A stretch of DNA of 64,000 nt, taken from positions 1 through 64,000 of the forward strand of contig NZ_JACJTB010000033.1 of assembly GCF_014698475.1 (NCBI RefSeq), read 5' to 3'. Below the pieces are notes generated by a model. That model saw only the letters and a program-made list of their open reading frames with translations. It made no database searches and was not told the DNA's origin. The position numbers and the translations under genes are program-made. Origin of the DNA: Nostoc spongiaeforme FACHB-130. GTDB taxonomy: Bacteria > Cyanobacteriota > Cyanobacteriia > Cyanobacteriales > Nostocaceae. This document shows positions 1-7,459 of this stretch, piece by piece; position 1 is the stretch's first letter, and each line of letters opens with the position of its first letter.

Positions 1-113
1 CAAGTTAATCAAAAGACTTGGATATGGCTTTCGCAACTTTAGTAATTTCCGCTTACGTAGCTTATTAACTTGGCACTTTACTACTAATTCTCCATAAAAT
101 TACCGGAAGAACC
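1..113 (+). mobile_element. Right end of an ISL3-like insertion sequence (cut by window edge)
   Basis: The first 113 bases hold the end of a transposase reading frame followed directly by a probable terminal inverted repeat at about 95-113, which reads GGTTCTTCCGGTAATTTTA on the minus strand. ISL3-family ends commonly start with GG and a pyrimidine-rich run, which fits. The left end lies outside the window, so neither the paired repeat nor the expected 8-bp target duplication (perhaps starting at base 114) can be checked. Confidence 0.6.
2..97 (+). CDS. Transposase, C-terminal fragment (ISL3 family)
   Basis: This is an open frame entering from the window edge and ending at TAA 95-97. The 31 visible residues include KLIKRLGYGFRNFSNFRLR followed by SLLTWHF. 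The basic K-x-x-K-R plus GFRNFxNFRxR signature is what I know from the C-termini of ISL3-family DDE transposases. The coding end lies against the probable terminal repeat, as expected for a compact insertion sequence. Whether the gene is intact upstream cannot be seen. Its position next to a restriction-modification island makes it a candidate partner in acquiring that island. Confidence 0.6.
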   Translation, partial: KLIKRLGYGFRNFSNFRLRSLLTWHFTTNSP

Positions 114-257
114 TTAATTTATTTTTCCAATTTGATAAATTTTTAATAAAAATCAACTTTTTGTATTAACTCTTTGGCAAGATAAAGTAATTTTTATGTA
201 TATGTGCAGTAAAATAACAAAAAATAATATTTTTATTTTATAAAACTTAAATTTGTA

Positions 258-297
258 AACTATAATCTACAAAATGTAAGTTATAGTCTGTAGATTT
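258..297 (+). promoter_or_regulatory. Probable C-box operators of the controller protein
   Basis: Interleaved inverted repeats lie about 30-70 bases before the controller gene: ACTATAA (259-265) with TTATAGT (281-287), and TCTACA (266-271) with TGTAGA (289-294). The right half, AGTTATAGTCTGTAGATT (279-296), resembles the C-box consensus of controller proteins such as C.PvuII and C.Esp1396I (ACTTATAGTC-like half sites separated by TGTG-like spacers). The placement fits autoregulation of the controller and endonuclease genes. The match was made by eye. Confidence 0.6.
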
Positions 298-326
298 AAA
301 GCTTTAGTTTATTAAATATATCTAAT

Positions 327-548
327 GTGGATATAAAACTGCGTTTTGGTCGATCTGTAAGAAAGCGAAGACGAGAACTAGATTTGTCTCAAGAAGAATT
401 AGCTGAAAAAGCAGAACTTCATCGTACTTACATTTCAAGTATAGAATCAGGAAAATGTAATGTGTCGTTAGACAATATAGAAAAATTAGCTAAAGCCCTA
501 AATATATCCATACCTGATTTGTTTGCTAACTCAGATACAAATTCATAA
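327..548 (+). CDS. XRE-family HTH regulator, likely R-M controller (C) protein
   Basis: A 73-residue protein consisting almost wholly of one helix-turn-helix of the Cro/C1 type: an RSVRKRRRELDLSQEELAEKA helix pair, then LHRTYISSIESGKCNVSLDNI and a closing LAKALNISIPDLF helix. The size and sequence are typical of C proteins, which first activate and then limit expression of the downstream endonuclease so that methylation comes first. The start is GTG at 327. The endonuclease start lies 9 bases after the stop, so the two genes form one transcription unit behind the C-box region. The DNA is AT-rich like its neighbours in the island. Confidence 0.8.
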   Translation: MDIKLRFGRSVRKRRRELDLSQEELAEKAELHRTYISSIESGKCNVSLDNIEKLAKALNISIPDLFANSDTNS

Positions 549-557
549 TTTTAGAGT

Positions 558-1418
558 ATGGATGAATACATTAAACAAAAAATTAAGGAAAATCTTAAAA
601 AATCAATTAGAGCTTTTTTCAAAAATAAAGAAGTAAAAAATTATCAAGTATTAGATGATATTTTTCCTGTTGAAAGACGAATACGCTCTTTAATTGGTGG
701 CTTAGAAACAAGTTTAGGAACGACTTGTTGGGAACCGATAGCTAAAAGTTTAGCAGAATTAAATGGATTTGAAATTATAACGAAAAAAATATTACGTCCT
801 GAACCATTTCCTTTAGAATTGCAGACTGAATTTAATAAATTAGTTCATGAACGTGAGAATAAAACAAATAATAAGAGAATTACAACAGAAGAATGTATAC
901 AAAGGTTGAAAGAGGCAGCTTTAAAAACTAATCCTCAAGATATAATTCAATACACATCTCCTCCATCTGGAACTGGAGTAGATATTCATTTTTATAAAAA
1001 TGGTATTGAATATATTTTTGATATAAAAACTACACAGCCTAATCAAGCTAATTTTAAAGGATTTAATCGGCAACTTCTGGAGTGGTACACGTACAGATAT
1101 GCCGATGATCCTCATGCAAACTTAGAAGCTCGTATTGCTATTCCTTTTAATCCTTTTACAAAACCTTGGTATGAACAACAAAAAAGTATGTTATTTAATT
1201 CTCCTTTGGATATGAATAAAGATATTTGGGTTGAAAATGAATTTTGGAATTTCTGTTCTGGAAAAGAAAATACATTTGAGCAACTTAAAGAACTGTTTGT
1301 GGAATTAGGTCAAGAGAACTTTGCAGAAGAATTTCATGATATTTTTTATCAAAACCAATTTAATAAAAACATGAACTTAATGATATATTTGATCTTTTTT
1401 TTTAGAGGTACAATCTAG
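558..1418 (+). CDS. Type II restriction endonuclease, TdeIII-like family
   Basis: A 286-residue protein resembling the TdeIII/MjaII restriction endonuclease family, whose studied members I recall as cutting GGNCC. A PD-(D/E)XK-type core is visible: Asp142 in GTGVDIHF and Asp155-Ile-Lys157 in FDIKTTQ, with Trp-Glu-Pro at 58-60 in a conserved N-terminal block. It is preceded by the controller gene and its last 4 bases overlap the stop of the convergent methyltransferase. Low GC content and lack of HIP1 sites suggest acquired DNA. The family call is good; the cut site is only an inference from the family. Confidence 0.75.
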   Translation: MDEYIKQKIKENLKKSIRAFFKNKEVKNYQVLDDIFPVERRIRSLIGGLETSLGTTCWEPIAKSLAELNGFEIITKKILRPEPFPLELQTEFNKLVHERENKTNNKRITTEECIQRLKEAALKTNPQDIIQYTSPPSGTGVDIHFYKNGIEYIFDIKTTQPNQANFKGFNRQLLEWYTYRYADDPHANLEARIAIPFNPFTKPWYEQQKSMLFNSPLDMNKDIWVENEFWNFCSGKENTFEQLKELFVELGQENFAEEFHDIFYQNQFNKNMNLMIYLIFFFRGTI

Positions 1419-2782
1419 ACTTCAATAATGTTAAGCAGTTCTTTAGCCACATACTCAACAACAGGTACTGGAACAGCATTACCGAACTGTTTTTTAGCAA
1501 TATCTTCTTTTTCATGATATTCAAAATTTGTAGGGAAACCTTGTAACTTACAAGCGTGTTTTGCAGTAATAGGGATATATTTTTTCTTTTTATATATTTT
1601 TTCTAAAAATAAGCTTTTGTACTCTTCAGGATGACTAGCATGAACGGATATTGTTGCTATATAGTCTTTAGCACCAGTAGCAGTTAATGTTGGTATAATA
1701 TCAGCAGTCGGTAGAATAATTCGATATATATTATTAATACCAGTCATGTTTTTAGAATTAACAAATTCATACTTACTATCATTTGTTAAACGAAATATTC
1801 CTTTATCTACTAGTTTATTTAATTCATTTGCTTGTATATCAGGTATGATGTCTTGAAAATTATTCAAAGACAAGGGATTTCCATCCTTATGTCCGTATTT
1901 TTTACTTCTTCTATGCTTCAAAAGAGTTAAACAAATCACTTTTTCTCTATCGGTAGTTTCTATAATATCCCACGAGTGGATTGTTGTATGTCCATTTCTT
2001 AAATCAGAAAAAATGAAAAAATCATTTAACTCGTCATCTTTTTGAAATCTAGTCCTTGATGGTGGAATCACACCTTTGAATAAGGTATGTGGATCTAACT
2101 TAACTTTCTCAACAATTTTTATGTTTTTAAATTCGTCTAAAATGTCCAAAACCTTTGGATGTACTTTCAACGTATGGGGAAATTTATATTCTTGGCATTT
2201 GTCTATATCATTTCTAATTCCCACAATAAAAACTCTATCTCTATTTTGAGGTAAACCGAAATCATAGGCATTAAGAACTTTCCATTTAACACAATATCCT
2301 ATACTTTCTAATTTTTGCAATATTAACTCTAAATTATCTTTATTTTTAGGGCTTGCTAATCCACTAACATTTTCAAAAATAAAACTTTTAGGTTGACTTT
2401 TATTAACAAGCCTAATTACGTCAAACCATAATTTGCCTCTGGGATCTTCAAATCCTCGTAAACAACCTGCAACAGACCAAGGTTGGCATGGAACTCCACC
2501 AACTAGTATATCCAAGTTATTAGGCAGTTCAGTAATTTTTGTGACATCTCCCAATTCAATTTCATCTTTATTTAAGTAGCTGATGAAGTTTTTTTGATAA
2601 ACTTTAATAGCTTGTTTGTCTATTTCAGAATAACCTAAGCACTGTCCACCTAAACTTTCTAAAGCTATTCTAAATCCACCAATACCTGCGAATAAATCTA
2701 TGAAGGTAAATTTTTTATTATAAGTTACTAGTTGTAGAGGTAATTCTATTTGTCGTGGTATGTTTGAACCTACTAATTTCAT
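1415..2782 (-). CDS. DNA (cytosine-5-)-methyltransferase of a type II R-M system
   Basis: A 455-residue C5-cytosine methyltransferase with motifs in canonical order: motif I FIDLFAGIGGFR (residues 27-38), motif IV PCQPWS with catalytic Cys99, motif VI ENVSG (137-141), motif VIII QNRDRVFIVG (179-188), a variable target-recognition region from about 200 to 370, and motif X FGNAVPVPV near the C-terminus. It transfers a methyl group from SAM to a cytosine in the site cut by its partner. The gene is convergent with the endonuclease and has its own promoter region at 2805-2864. The target is presumably the same as that of the endonuclease. Confidence 0.93.
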   Translation of the reverse strand: MKLVGSNIPRQIELPLQLVTYNKKFTFIDLFAGIGGFRIALESLGGQCLGYSEIDKQAIKVYQKNFISYLNKDEIELGDVTKITELPNNLDILVGGVPCQPWSVAGCLRGFEDPRGKLWFDVIRLVNKSQPKSFIFENVSGLASPKNKDNLELILQKLESIGYCVKWKVLNAYDFGLPQNRDRVFIVGIRNDIDKCQEYKFPHTLKVHPKVLDILDEFKNIKIVEKVKLDPHTLFKGVIPPSRTRFQKDDELNDFFIFSDLRNGHTTIHSWDIIETTDREKVICLTLLKHRRSKKYGHKDGNPLSLNNFQDIIPDIQANELNKLVDKGIFRLTNDSKYEFVNSKNMTGINNIYRIILPTADIIPTLTATGAKDYIATISVHASHPEEYKSLFLEKIYKKKKYIPITAKHACKLQGFPTNFEYHEKEDIAKKQFGNAVPVPVVEYVAKELLNIIEV

Positions 2783-2804
2783 GTTTGTTAGCCAAAGCTA
2801 TTAA

Positions 2805-2864
2805 CTAACTATTTGAGTCTGGTATGGAATTATAACATTTATTATTTAATAAATAAATAGTTAG
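2805..2864 (-). promoter_or_regulatory. Putative methyltransferase promoter flanked by an inverted repeat
   Basis: Perfect 10-bp arms CTAACTATTT (2805-2814) and AAATAGTTAG (2855-2864) bracket a minus-strand TATAAT at 2834-2829, placed about 50 bases upstream of the methyltransferase start. The -35 is weak. The symmetry suggests an operator for autoregulation or for the controller protein. It does not resemble the C-boxes at 258-297. Confidence 0.4.
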
Positions 2865-2921
2865 CTGATGTTTTAATTATAAGGATTAAATGAAATCTGA
2901 TTAATAACATATATAAATATT

Positions 2922-2941
2922 AAGCCTGCTTTGGCAGGCTT
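2922..2941 (-). terminator. Hairpin downstream of ald
   Basis: AAGCCTGC and GCAGGCTT form a perfect 8-bp stem with a 4-base loop, about 30 bases after the ald stop on the minus strand. The following sequence is AT-rich (TTAATATTTA) rather than a clean U-tract, so it may be a weak terminator or an mRNA 3' stabiliser. Confidence 0.6.
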
Positions 2942-2972
2942 AGTTACTGAGTTTCACAAATTGTGAAAGAGA

Positions 2973-4064
2973 CTAACTCACCAAATCAGGAAAGACTTCT
3001 TGCACAGCAGGATGTACAAGGCGATGATTCTGCACATTTACACCTTTGGCTAAGGATGGATTAACATCTAGGGCTTTGATGCCTAGATTTGCTAACTGCA
3101 CAACGAATGGTAATGTGCTGTTATTTAGGGCTTGAGCAGATGTCCAAGGTACTGCACCTGGCATATTGGGAACGCCATAATGGACTACGCCTTCTTCAAT
3201 GTAGACGGGGTTGGTATGGGAGGTGGCGTGTAAGGTTTCCACACAACCGCCTTGGTCAACTGCAACATCTACAATTACTGACCCAGGCTGCATTTGTTTA
3301 ACTAATTCGCGGGGTACTAAAATTGGCGCTCTGCGTCCCAAGACTAAAACAGCACCGATGAGTAAGTCAGCTTGTTTAACGGCAGCTTCTATATGGGCAG
3401 AGTTACTATAAAGTAATTCCACTCTCGAACCAAACAAAGTTTCTAAATAAGATAAACGTTCTACATTTACATCTAAAATCTGCACAATAGCACCCATCCC
3501 CACAGCAATTTTCGCTGCTTCTGTGCCGACTACACCGCCACCTAAAATCACAACTTTACCGGGTCTAACACCGGGTACACCACCTAAAAGTACTCCTCTA
3601 CCGCCTTGCTGACGTTCTAAAAATCTCGCGCCAAACTGCACTGATAGCCGCCCAGCGATGACACTCATGGGTGTGAGTAGGGGTAGTCTGTTGGGGCCTG
3701 GTTGTTCGACAGTTTCATAGGCGATCGCACAAGTGCCACAATCAATTAGATGTTCGGTTAATTTGCGATCGGCTGCCAAATGCAAATATGTAAACAATAT
3801 TTGCCCTTTTTGCAAAAATTTATATTCGCTCGATAATGGTTCTTTGACTTTTACGACTAATTCCCGATTCCATGCGGCTTCATCTGTCGAAACAATCTCT
3901 GCCCCCGCATTCATGTAATCTGCATCTGTAAAACCAGCACCATGACCTGCTTGTGTTTGGACAAAGATACTATGACCATTTTCCCTTAGTACTCTGACAC
4001 TAGAAGGACTTAACCCGACTCGAAACTCTTGATCCTTCGTTTCTTTGGGAACGCCAATTTCCAT
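2973..4064 (-). CDS. ald: Alanine dehydrogenase
   Basis: A 363-residue protein, close to the usual length of about 360. It catalyses the reversible NAD-dependent oxidative deamination of L-alanine to pyruvate and ammonia in the cytoplasm. The N-terminal [20 protein letters not shown] block is the family signature. TYLHLAAD carries the conserved catalytic His, and the Rossmann glycine motif [15 protein letters not shown] lies near residue 170-185. The start at 4064 has an AGAGGCG-like sequence upstream. It stands alone between the R-M island and the divergent Hlip gene. In filamentous cyanobacteria it supports alanine catabolism and heterocyst nitrogen metabolism. Confidence 0.95.
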   Translation of the reverse strand: MEIGVPKETKDQEFRVGLSPSSVRVLRENGHSIFVQTQAGHGAGFTDADYMNAGAEIVSTDEAAWNRELVVKVKEPLSSEYKFLQKGQILFTYLHLAADRKLTEHLIDCGTCAIAYETVEQPGPNRLPLLTPMSVIAGRLSVQFGARFLERQQGGRGVLLGGVPGVRPGKVVILGGGVVGTEAAKIAVGMGAIVQILDVNVERLSYLETLFGSRVELLYSNSAHIEAAVKQADLLIGAVLVLGRRAPILVPRELVKQMQPGSVIVDVAVDQGGCVETLHATSHTNPVYIEEGVVHYGVPNMPGAVPWTSAQALNNSTLPFVVQLANLGIKALDVNPSLAKGVNVQNHRLVHPAVQEVFPDLVS

Positions 4065-4370
4065 ATAACGCCTCTGATGAATTTTTGGTTTAATTTAGCC
4101 TGCCAGTCTCAGACTGACAGTTCCGTATTAGATATAGCTATCTACAACCTTAGTTTTCCCTTTCACGGTAACAAAGCTGAAAACTCTTACCCTTGACTAT
4201 TGACACAGTTGACTACAATATATAAAGAATAATTACAAAATGTTAACAGAGCCTCTGCACAGCTACATTTAAGAAGCTGCTCCTAGGTTCATCTGGCTCC
4301 AACCTGACCAAAGTCCAGATTCAAGGCTATTACTTTTAAGTCCCGTTTGCCGAAAAGAGGTTTATTGAAC
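4065..4370. other. Divergent intergenic region between ald and the Hlip gene
   Basis: About 300 bases without a convincing gene. It must carry promoters for ald (leftward) and for the Hlip gene (rightward). No HLR1 element, riboswitch or repeat was recognised. A purine-rich AAGAGG at 4354-4359 serves as ribosome site for the ATG at 4371. Confidence 0.4.
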
Positions 4371-4541
4371 ATGACACAACCACAACCCACAGTTACCCCC
4401 AAATTAGAAGAACCCAAATTTGGCTTTAGTGAGTATGCTGAACGCCTCAATGGTCGTGCGGCAATGATTGGCTTTGGCTTGATGGTGATTATTGAATATG
4501 TCACCAATCAAGGTGTGCTATCTTGGCTCGGTCTCAAGTAG
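4371..4541 (+). CDS. High-light-inducible protein (Hlip, one-helix CAB-like protein)
   Basis: A 56-residue thylakoid protein with the chlorophyll-binding signature ERLNGRAAMIGFGLMVIIEY (ExxNGRxAMxGF) in its single transmembrane helix and a short C-terminal GVLSWLGL tail. Hlips bind chlorophyll and carotenoid and protect photosystem assembly intermediates under excess light. An upstream TTG at 4347 would add 8 residues, but the ATG at 4371 with AAGAGG before it gives the usual Hlip N-terminus. A strong hairpin follows at 4593, so this is probably monocistronic. Confidence 0.92.
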   Translation: MTQPQPTVTPKLEEPKFGFSEYAERLNGRAAMIGFGLMVIIEYVTNQGVLSWLGLK

Positions 4542-4592
4542 TACGATTCAAAAGCAAAAGCTTTCTAGATGTAAGCTAGTAAGTAGAACAGG

Positions 4593-4632
4593 TTTAACCA
4601 GCTGGCATAGTCGGCTGGTTAAAACTTTATCA
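4593..4632 (+). terminator. Rho-independent terminator of the Hlip gene
   Basis: TTTAACCAGC (4593-4602) pairs with GCTGGTTAAA (4614-4623) across an 11-base loop, followed by AACTTTATC. It lies 50 bases after the Hlip stop. Confidence 0.7.
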
Positions 4633-4823
4633 AGAGAACTATCTTGGATAATTTGCTGTCTATATCTTTGTAGGCTTGCAAATCAGCAAGAAGACAAATT
4701 GTTACAATCCCTCACCTACTGATCCAAATTATAATATTTAGATGTCTTTTTTATAAAAGACAACTGGCGGTGAGGTATTCTCGGTAAACTGACACAAAGG
4801 TGATTTGGATAAACCAAGCTGTG

Positions 4824-5117
4824 ATGAATGCTGCATTACCTCGTTTTTTGAAATCAGCCTACAGAAAAGAGCCAATTATCAGTATCTTGATAACAATGGG
4901 CGTAGTAGATGCTGTGATTGGTGGATTTGATGATAGTTGGTCATTGTTAGCCCTTGGGTTGGGAACAGCAGGTATTAGTCTCGCCTTTAAGTTGTGGCGA
5001 ATGCAGCAGCATCGCCCCATCCCAGAGGAACCTGTGGTACAACATTACTTACCTTCCCGTTCATCGAGTCCCACGCTACCGATATTAACTGTTGCGAAGA
5101 AAAAACCACCCCGTTGA
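4824..5117 (+). CDS. Small conserved membrane protein, unknown function
   Basis: A 97-residue protein from the ATG at 4824; a GTG at 4800 would add 8 residues. After a short amphipathic start (MNAALPRFLKSAYRKEP) there are two hydrophobic stretches, IISILITMGVVDAVIGG and LLALGLGTAGISLAFKLW, likely two membrane helices, then a Pro/Ser-rich basic tail ending KKKPPR. I do not recognise a named family. The architecture and the position among photosynthesis or stress genes suggest a cyanobacterial small membrane protein. The next gene starts 62 bases later on the same strand. Confidence 0.65.
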   Translation: MNAALPRFLKSAYRKEPIISILITMGVVDAVIGGFDDSWSLLALGLGTAGISLAFKLWRMQQHRPIPEEPVVQHYLPSRSSSPTLPILTVAKKKPPR

Positions 5118-5179
5118 TAGTGTTGAGTCACAAATGTGAAGTAAATTGACTTAACTATTCAAACAGTGAGGAAAAATTT

Positions 5180-6250
5180 GTGAGGAGTGAGGGAAAAAAG
5201 GGGAACAGCCTTTTGCTGCGCCCGTATATTTTCTTGGCTTTTATAGCAGCCTTGACTCTGCCGCTAACTATTTGGCAAAGTTTAGAGATTTATACTGCTC
5301 ATGCTGCGATCGCTCAAATACCAGATTCCCCATCTCAACCTAATTTTGCCAATTTCCGCTTAATTTATAGCTTGGTGGGACATTCTGGAACAGTGAAATC
5401 TCTGGCTTTTAGTCCCGATGGCAAAATTCTCGCCAGTGGTGGTGCAGAAAATGAAGGTGCAATTCGCCTGTGGAATCCTTTAACTGGTAAAAAGTTGGCG
5501 AATAGCAAAGCACACAAAACCTCTGTAGAATCCTTAGTGATTGCGCCAGATGGGCAAACTCTAGTTAGTTGTAGTACTGATCACACCATTAATATTTGGA
5601 ATCTTAAAAATAATAAATTTCGTCGTTCCTTTGTCGGACACACCAGCAACGTCTTATCTTTAGCGGTATCTCCTGATAGTAAAGTACTGGTTAGTGGTGC
5701 TTTAGACGGAATTCGGGTATGGGATTTGTTACAGCAACGTCCATTGACAACTTTAGTCAAAGTCAGTGACTCAATTTATACAGTAGCTATCAGCCCTGAT
5801 GGCCAAACAGTTGCTAGTGGTGATAATAAAGGTGAAATCAAGCTTTGGGACTTGCAGAGTGGTAAATTAATTCGGTCATTTTCCGCACATTCTCAAGCTG
5901 TGAATGCTGTAGCTTTTACACCCGATGGGACAACCTTAATTAGTGCCAGCCGCGATCGCACCATTAAACTTTGGAATCTGGAATCAAAAAGCCTTTCCCG
6001 TATCCTCAAAGGACATAATAACTGGGTAAATGCGATCGCAGTTAACCCCAACGGCCAAACATTAGCCAGCGCCGGCAGAGATGGCATTAAACTGTGGGAT
6101 TTAACTACAGGCGAGTTATTAAGTACACTTTATGGACATAGTGATTGGGTAAATGCGATCGCTTTTAGTCCAGATGGCAGATTGTTAGCTAGTGGCGGTT
6201 TTGACGGCAGAGTCAACATTTGGGGAAATATACAACCAAAACGGAAGTAA
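5180..6250 (+). CDS. Membrane-anchored or secreted WD40 repeat protein
   Basis: A 356-residue protein starting at GTG 5180. Residues about 12-42 (LLLRPYIFLAFIAALTLPLT onward) form a signal anchor or signal peptide. It is followed by seven WD40 repeats, each with an SPDGxxLASGG-type core and an IKLWD-type end, enough for one closed seven-blade propeller. Two repeats end in plain IRVWD or IKLWD after a shortened DG turn. Such propellers act as protein-binding platforms, probably here on the outer face of a membrane. A partner is not evident. HIP1 sites occur within the repeats. A hairpin at 6387 probably ends the transcript. Confidence 0.85.
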   Translation: MRSEGKKGNSLLLRPYIFLAFIAALTLPLTIWQSLEIYTAHAAIAQIPDSPSQPNFANFRLIYSLVGHSGTVKSLAFSPDGKILASGGAENEGAIRLWNPLTGKKLANSKAHKTSVESLVIAPDGQTLVSCSTDHTINIWNLKNNKFRRSFVGHTSNVLSLAVSPDSKVLVSGALDGIRVWDLLQQRPLTTLVKVSDSIYTVAISPDGQTVASGDNKGEIKLWDLQSGKLIRSFSAHSQAVNAVAFTPDGTTLISASRDRTIKLWNLESKSLSRILKGHNNWVNAIAVNPNGQTLASAGRDGIKLWDLTTGELLSTLYGHSDWVNAIAFSPDGRLLASGGFDGRVNIWGNIQPKRK

Positions 6251-6274
6251 AGTGACGTGCCGATTATTTTTCAG

Positions 6275-6359
6275 ACCCCTCTCCAAACCTCTCCCCGCAA
6301 CAGAGAGAGGCTTTGAATCTTGCTCCCCTTCCCTTGTAGGCAAGGGGCTGGGGGTTAGG
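6275..6359. repeat. C/T-rich fold-back intergenic repeat
   Basis: CCCCTCTCCAAACCTCTCCC at the left faces GGGGCTGGGGGTTAGG at the right, with a smaller CTCTCC/GAGAGAGG pair inside. This composition is typical of the dispersed intergenic repeats of Nostoc-like genomes. A related C-rich/G-rich fold-back core occurs at 8939-9003. Confidence 0.6.
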
Positions 6360-6386
6360 TTTAAGAGAAAGTTACACACAGTTTTG

Positions 6387-6407
6387 AACCCGCGTATGCG
6401 GGTTTTG
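6387..6407 (+). terminator. Hairpin with T-run after the WD40 gene
   Basis: AACCCGC (6387-6393) pairs with GCGGGTT (6398-6404) around a GTAT loop, and TT follows. It lies about 135 bases after the WD40 stop, beyond the fold-back repeat. Confidence 0.55.
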
Positions 6408-6618
6408 TCTGTGTAGCCGAGCCAGTGCGTTGGGCGGGTTCCCCGACTTGAAGCATCTGGCGTGCGACTTCAGTCGCTGGGTGCAAGATGTAAACATACA
6501 CCCCTACACCCAGTCTCACAGTCTTGTTTGTAACAAAATCTGTAACAGCAATGGTATTTCAGTTTTTACTCGACTAGATTGGTGAAAAATCTACGGGTAA
6601 TCCCTGAATATATTGGTA

Positions 6619-7458
6619 ATGTTGCTGAAAGATATACGGGACTATCAAATTCTATTTCTCGGTTCATTTTTAGTCTTGGGAATTGGCACCAGAGATTGGA
6701 CGCTGCACCCAGAATTTATTGGTGTAGTGATTGTCTCTTGTTTATCAACGCAGTGGATATTGTCAAAGCTCAATAGCCAAGAGCCAGAACAAAAGCTAAA
6801 TCTGCGTAGTGCCTTGATTACTTCCCTCGGACTGAGTTTGCTCTTACGGGCTGACCATTGGACAACAATGATGTTAGCAGGAGTGAGTGCGATCGCCAGT
6901 AAATTTTGCTTCAAAGTCGGCGATAAACATTTCTTCAACCCAGGCAATTTTGGCATTATCACCGCTTTAACCCTCACCTCAGATGCGTGGGTATCTCCCG
7001 GACAGTGGGGTGAAGAATGGTGGTATGGGCTGTTATTTGCTGGGACTGGCGGTTTGATTTTACAACGCATTGGTCGTTGGGATACAACAGCCGCTTTTTT
7101 AGGTTCCTACTCTTTGTTAGAAGCCATACGCAACCTTTGGCTGGGCTGGACTTGGGACGTATATTGGCATCGCTTAATGAGTGGGTCTTTGCTGCTGTTT
7201 GCTTTATTTATGGTGACAGATCCGCGCTCAATTCCCAACGCTAAAATCGGGCGGATAGTTTGGGCTATCTGCATTGCCAGCTTAACTTTTATCCTGCGAA
7301 ATAATTTCTTCATTTCTACAGCAGTATTTTGGTCATTGTTTGCCCTTGCGCCATTGACCATTGTGATTGATTGGCTGTGGTCATCACCCAGGTTTTCTTG
7401 GCTAGAAGCCAAGGAAGAAGATAAAACTCAAAATTCAGCACTTCAACAAGAGGTATAA
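6619..7458 (+). CDS. RnfD/NqrB-like membrane protein
   Basis: A 279-residue polytopic protein from the ATG at 6619 (an in-frame TTG lies at 6613). It has about eight to nine hydrophobic segments. FFNPGNFGIITAL and FALFMVTDPRSIP resemble conserved loops of the NQR2/RnfD/RnfE family, which carry electrons across the membrane through covalent FMN. I cannot see the usual flavinylation Thr motif. The rest of an Rnf or Nqr complex is absent nearby, so this is an orphan homologue. It is followed after one base by a secreted DUF2330 protein, so the pair is almost certainly co-transcribed. Confidence 0.75.
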   Translation: MLLKDIRDYQILFLGSFLVLGIGTRDWTLHPEFIGVVIVSCLSTQWILSKLNSQEPEQKLNLRSALITSLGLSLLLRADHWTTMMLAGVSAIASKFCFKVGDKHFFNPGNFGIITALTLTSDAWVSPGQWGEEWWYGLLFAGTGGLILQRIGRWDTTAAFLGSYSLLEAIRNLWLGWTWDVYWHRLMSGSLLLFALFMVTDPRSIPNAKIGRIVWAICIASLTFILRNNFFISTAVFWSLFALAPLTIVIDWLWSSPRFSWLEAKEEDKTQNSALQQEV

Positions 7459-7459
7459 A

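Noticed and set aside
3089-3918. Plus-strand open frames opposite ald
   Set aside because: They lie wholly inside the clearly coding ald gene, have no recognisable domains and no ribosome sites.
4492-4722. 76-residue open frame after the Hlip gene
   Set aside because: It overlaps the Hlip end and crosses the Hlip terminator hairpin. Its composition is not protein-like.
6579-6776. 65-residue frame overlapping the start of the RnfD-like gene
   Set aside because: The RnfD-like frame is hydrophobic and conserved in character over 279 residues; the other frame has no domain.
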